This document shows, one piece after another, positions 5,758-6,788 of a DNA stretch of 6,788 nt. The DNA is from Bacillota bacterium. Its GTDB lineage: Bacteria; Bacillota; Clostridia; Acetivibrionales; DSM-2933. Under the pieces are notes generated by a model. That model made no database searches. It was not told where the DNA came from and worked only from the letters and a program-made list of their open reading frames with translations. The position numbers were made by a program, and so were the translations under genes. Location: positions 1-6,788 of the forward strand of contig JAUZPS010000266.1 of assembly GCA_030705945.1 (NCBI GenBank). Direction: 5' to 3'. How positions within the stretch are numbered: the stretch's first letter is position 1; each line of letters starts with the position of its first letter.

Positions 5758-6788
5758 TTCATCATGTCCATGAACTCATCAAATAAGTAAGCTGTGTCGC
5801 CGGGTCCTGGTGAAGCTTCAGGATGGAATTGAACCGTGAATACAGGCACCCCTTTATATCTAACGCCTTCAACTGTATTATCGTTCATATTTCTATGACT
5901 GACTTCCATTTTTTCTTTATCCATGCTGTCTTCCAAAATTGTGTAGCCATGATTTTGTGAAGTTATATACGTGAGATCCTTGTTAAGGTCCTTAACTGGA
6001 TGGTTACAGCCTCTATGTCCATATTTAAGTCTTCCTGTATTCGCATTGTTTGCTAAAGCTGTAAGCTGGTGACCTAAACAGATACCAAATATAGGTTTTT
6101 TACCGATAAGATTTCTGATTGTATCGATAACTTCCGAACAATCCTTAGGGTCTCCAGGTCCGTTCGAAAGCATAATTCCGTCAGGATTCACAGCAAGTAT
6201 CTCTTCAGCTTTAGTCCACGCAGGGAAAACAAACACCTCGCAATCCCTTTTAAGAAGCGAACGAACAATGTTTTGCTTTATCCCTAAGTCAATCAGCGCA
6301 ACTCTAAATCCCTTTCCTTCATAATGAATAACTTCCTTTGTAGTAACCTCATACACAGGATTTTTAATAAAGTAGGATTTAATTTCCTCAAGTTTGCTAT
6401 CAAAGTTGAATTCATCTGCTGTAGAAACAATGCCATTCATTGTTCCTTTATTTCTCAATATCTTTGTAAGCGCCCTTGTGTCTATTCCTTCTATTCCAAT
6501 AATATTGTGTCTTTTTAAATAATCATTAAGTGTTTCTAAAGACCTCCAGTTGCTTGGAGTTTTACAAAGCTCTCTAACTATAAACCCCTTTACCTGTGGC
6601 TTACTAGATTCAATATCCTCCAAATTTACACCATAGTTGCCTATAAGAGGGTAAGTCATGGTCACGATCTGTCCGCAGTATGACGGATCAGTCAAAACCT
6701 CCTGATAACCGGTCATTCCAGTATTAAAAACTATCTCGCCGATTACCTCACCTTCTACTCCAAAGCTCTTACCTGTAAAAATTGTGCC
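5739..6788 (-). CDS. carA: Carbamoyl-phosphate synthase small subunit (glutamine amidotransferase), 5' end cut by the window edge
   Basis: The frame stays open to the right edge, so an ATG at 6716 is internal. The 24 codons before it (GTIFTGKSFGVEGEVIGE and on) encode the usual CarA N-terminus. Of the typical 350-385 residues, 349 are visible, so only about 5-20 are missing. CarA hydrolyses glutamine and channels ammonia to CarB. The N-terminal small-chain domain includes NTGMTGYQEVLTDPSY (22-37 of the visible protein) and GIEGIDTRALTK (98-109). The class I glutamine amidotransferase domain starts near residue 160 (FRVALIDLGIKQNIV) and has SNGPGDP (208-214), the nucleophile Cys237 in FGICLGHQL, and His322 and Glu324 in FHPEASPGP, completing the catalytic triad. 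The protein ends in KKFKEV, within a 10-bp tandem repeat. carB follows after 22 bases. The operon promoter, and any PyrR-type or other attenuator, would lie to the right of this window. Confidence 0.97.
   Translation of the reverse strand, partial: GTIFTGKSFGVEGEVIGEIVFNTGMTGYQEVLTDPSYCGQIVTMTYPLIGNYGVNLEDIESSKPQVKGFIVRELCKTPSNWRSLETLNDYLKRHNIIGIEGIDTRALTKILRNKGTMNGIVSTADEFNFDSKLEEIKSYFIKNPVYEVTTKEVIHYEGKGFRVALIDLGIKQNIVRSLLKRDCEVFVFPAWTKAEEILAVNPDGIMLSNGPGDPKDCSEVIDTIRNLIGKKPIFGICLGHQLTALANNANTGRLKYGHRGCNHPVKDLNKDLTYITSQNHGYTILEDSMDKEKMEVSHRNMNDNTVEGVRYKGVPVFTVQFHPEASPGPGDTAYLFDEFMDMMKKFKEV

Noticed and set aside
6324..6518. Plus-strand open frame inside carA
   Set aside because: It is antisense to conserved CarA coding sequence and is a low-complexity shadow product.

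Overview
This window is an AT-rich stretch in which every recognisable gene lies on the minus strand. The Firmicutes-like features are a class 1B dihydroorotate dehydrogenase electron-transfer subunit (PyrK), strong AGGAGG ribosome binding sites, the gene order carA-carB-pyrK, and A/T-rich promoters and terminators. I infer a member of the Clostridia or a close relative. The species cannot be named from this sequence.

Layout, read in the direction of transcription from right to left: carA (right edge to 5739, missing only its extreme 5' end), a 22-base gap made largely of a tandem 10-bp repeat, carB (5716-2501), and a 232-bp spacer almost filled by two abutting large nested inverted repeats (2499-2405 and 2401-2297). 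Then come pyrK (2265-1477), an intrinsic terminator (1413-1376), a well-formed sigma-A-type promoter (1343-1315), and a MATE-family efflux transporter (1280 to the left edge, missing its C-terminal end).

The first three genes form the end of a de novo pyrimidine operon. CarA releases ammonia from glutamine. CarB uses it with bicarbonate and two ATP to make carbamoyl phosphate. PyrK passes electrons from dihydroorotate oxidation to NAD+. The catalytic partner of PyrK (PyrD, type 1B) is not next to it: the operon ends with pyrK, whereas Bacillus-type operons continue into pyrD, pyrF and pyrE. The MATE gene has its own promoter and appears to be an unrelated transcription unit.

The core genes are ordinary, intact and well conserved. 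The part that deserves a second look is the carB-pyrK spacer: two long imperfect palindromes, each with its own perfect inner hairpin, inserted where related operons usually have little or no spacer. They could be a mobile palindromic repeat (MITE-like) or a structured RNA within the operon transcript. The sequence alone does not decide between these.
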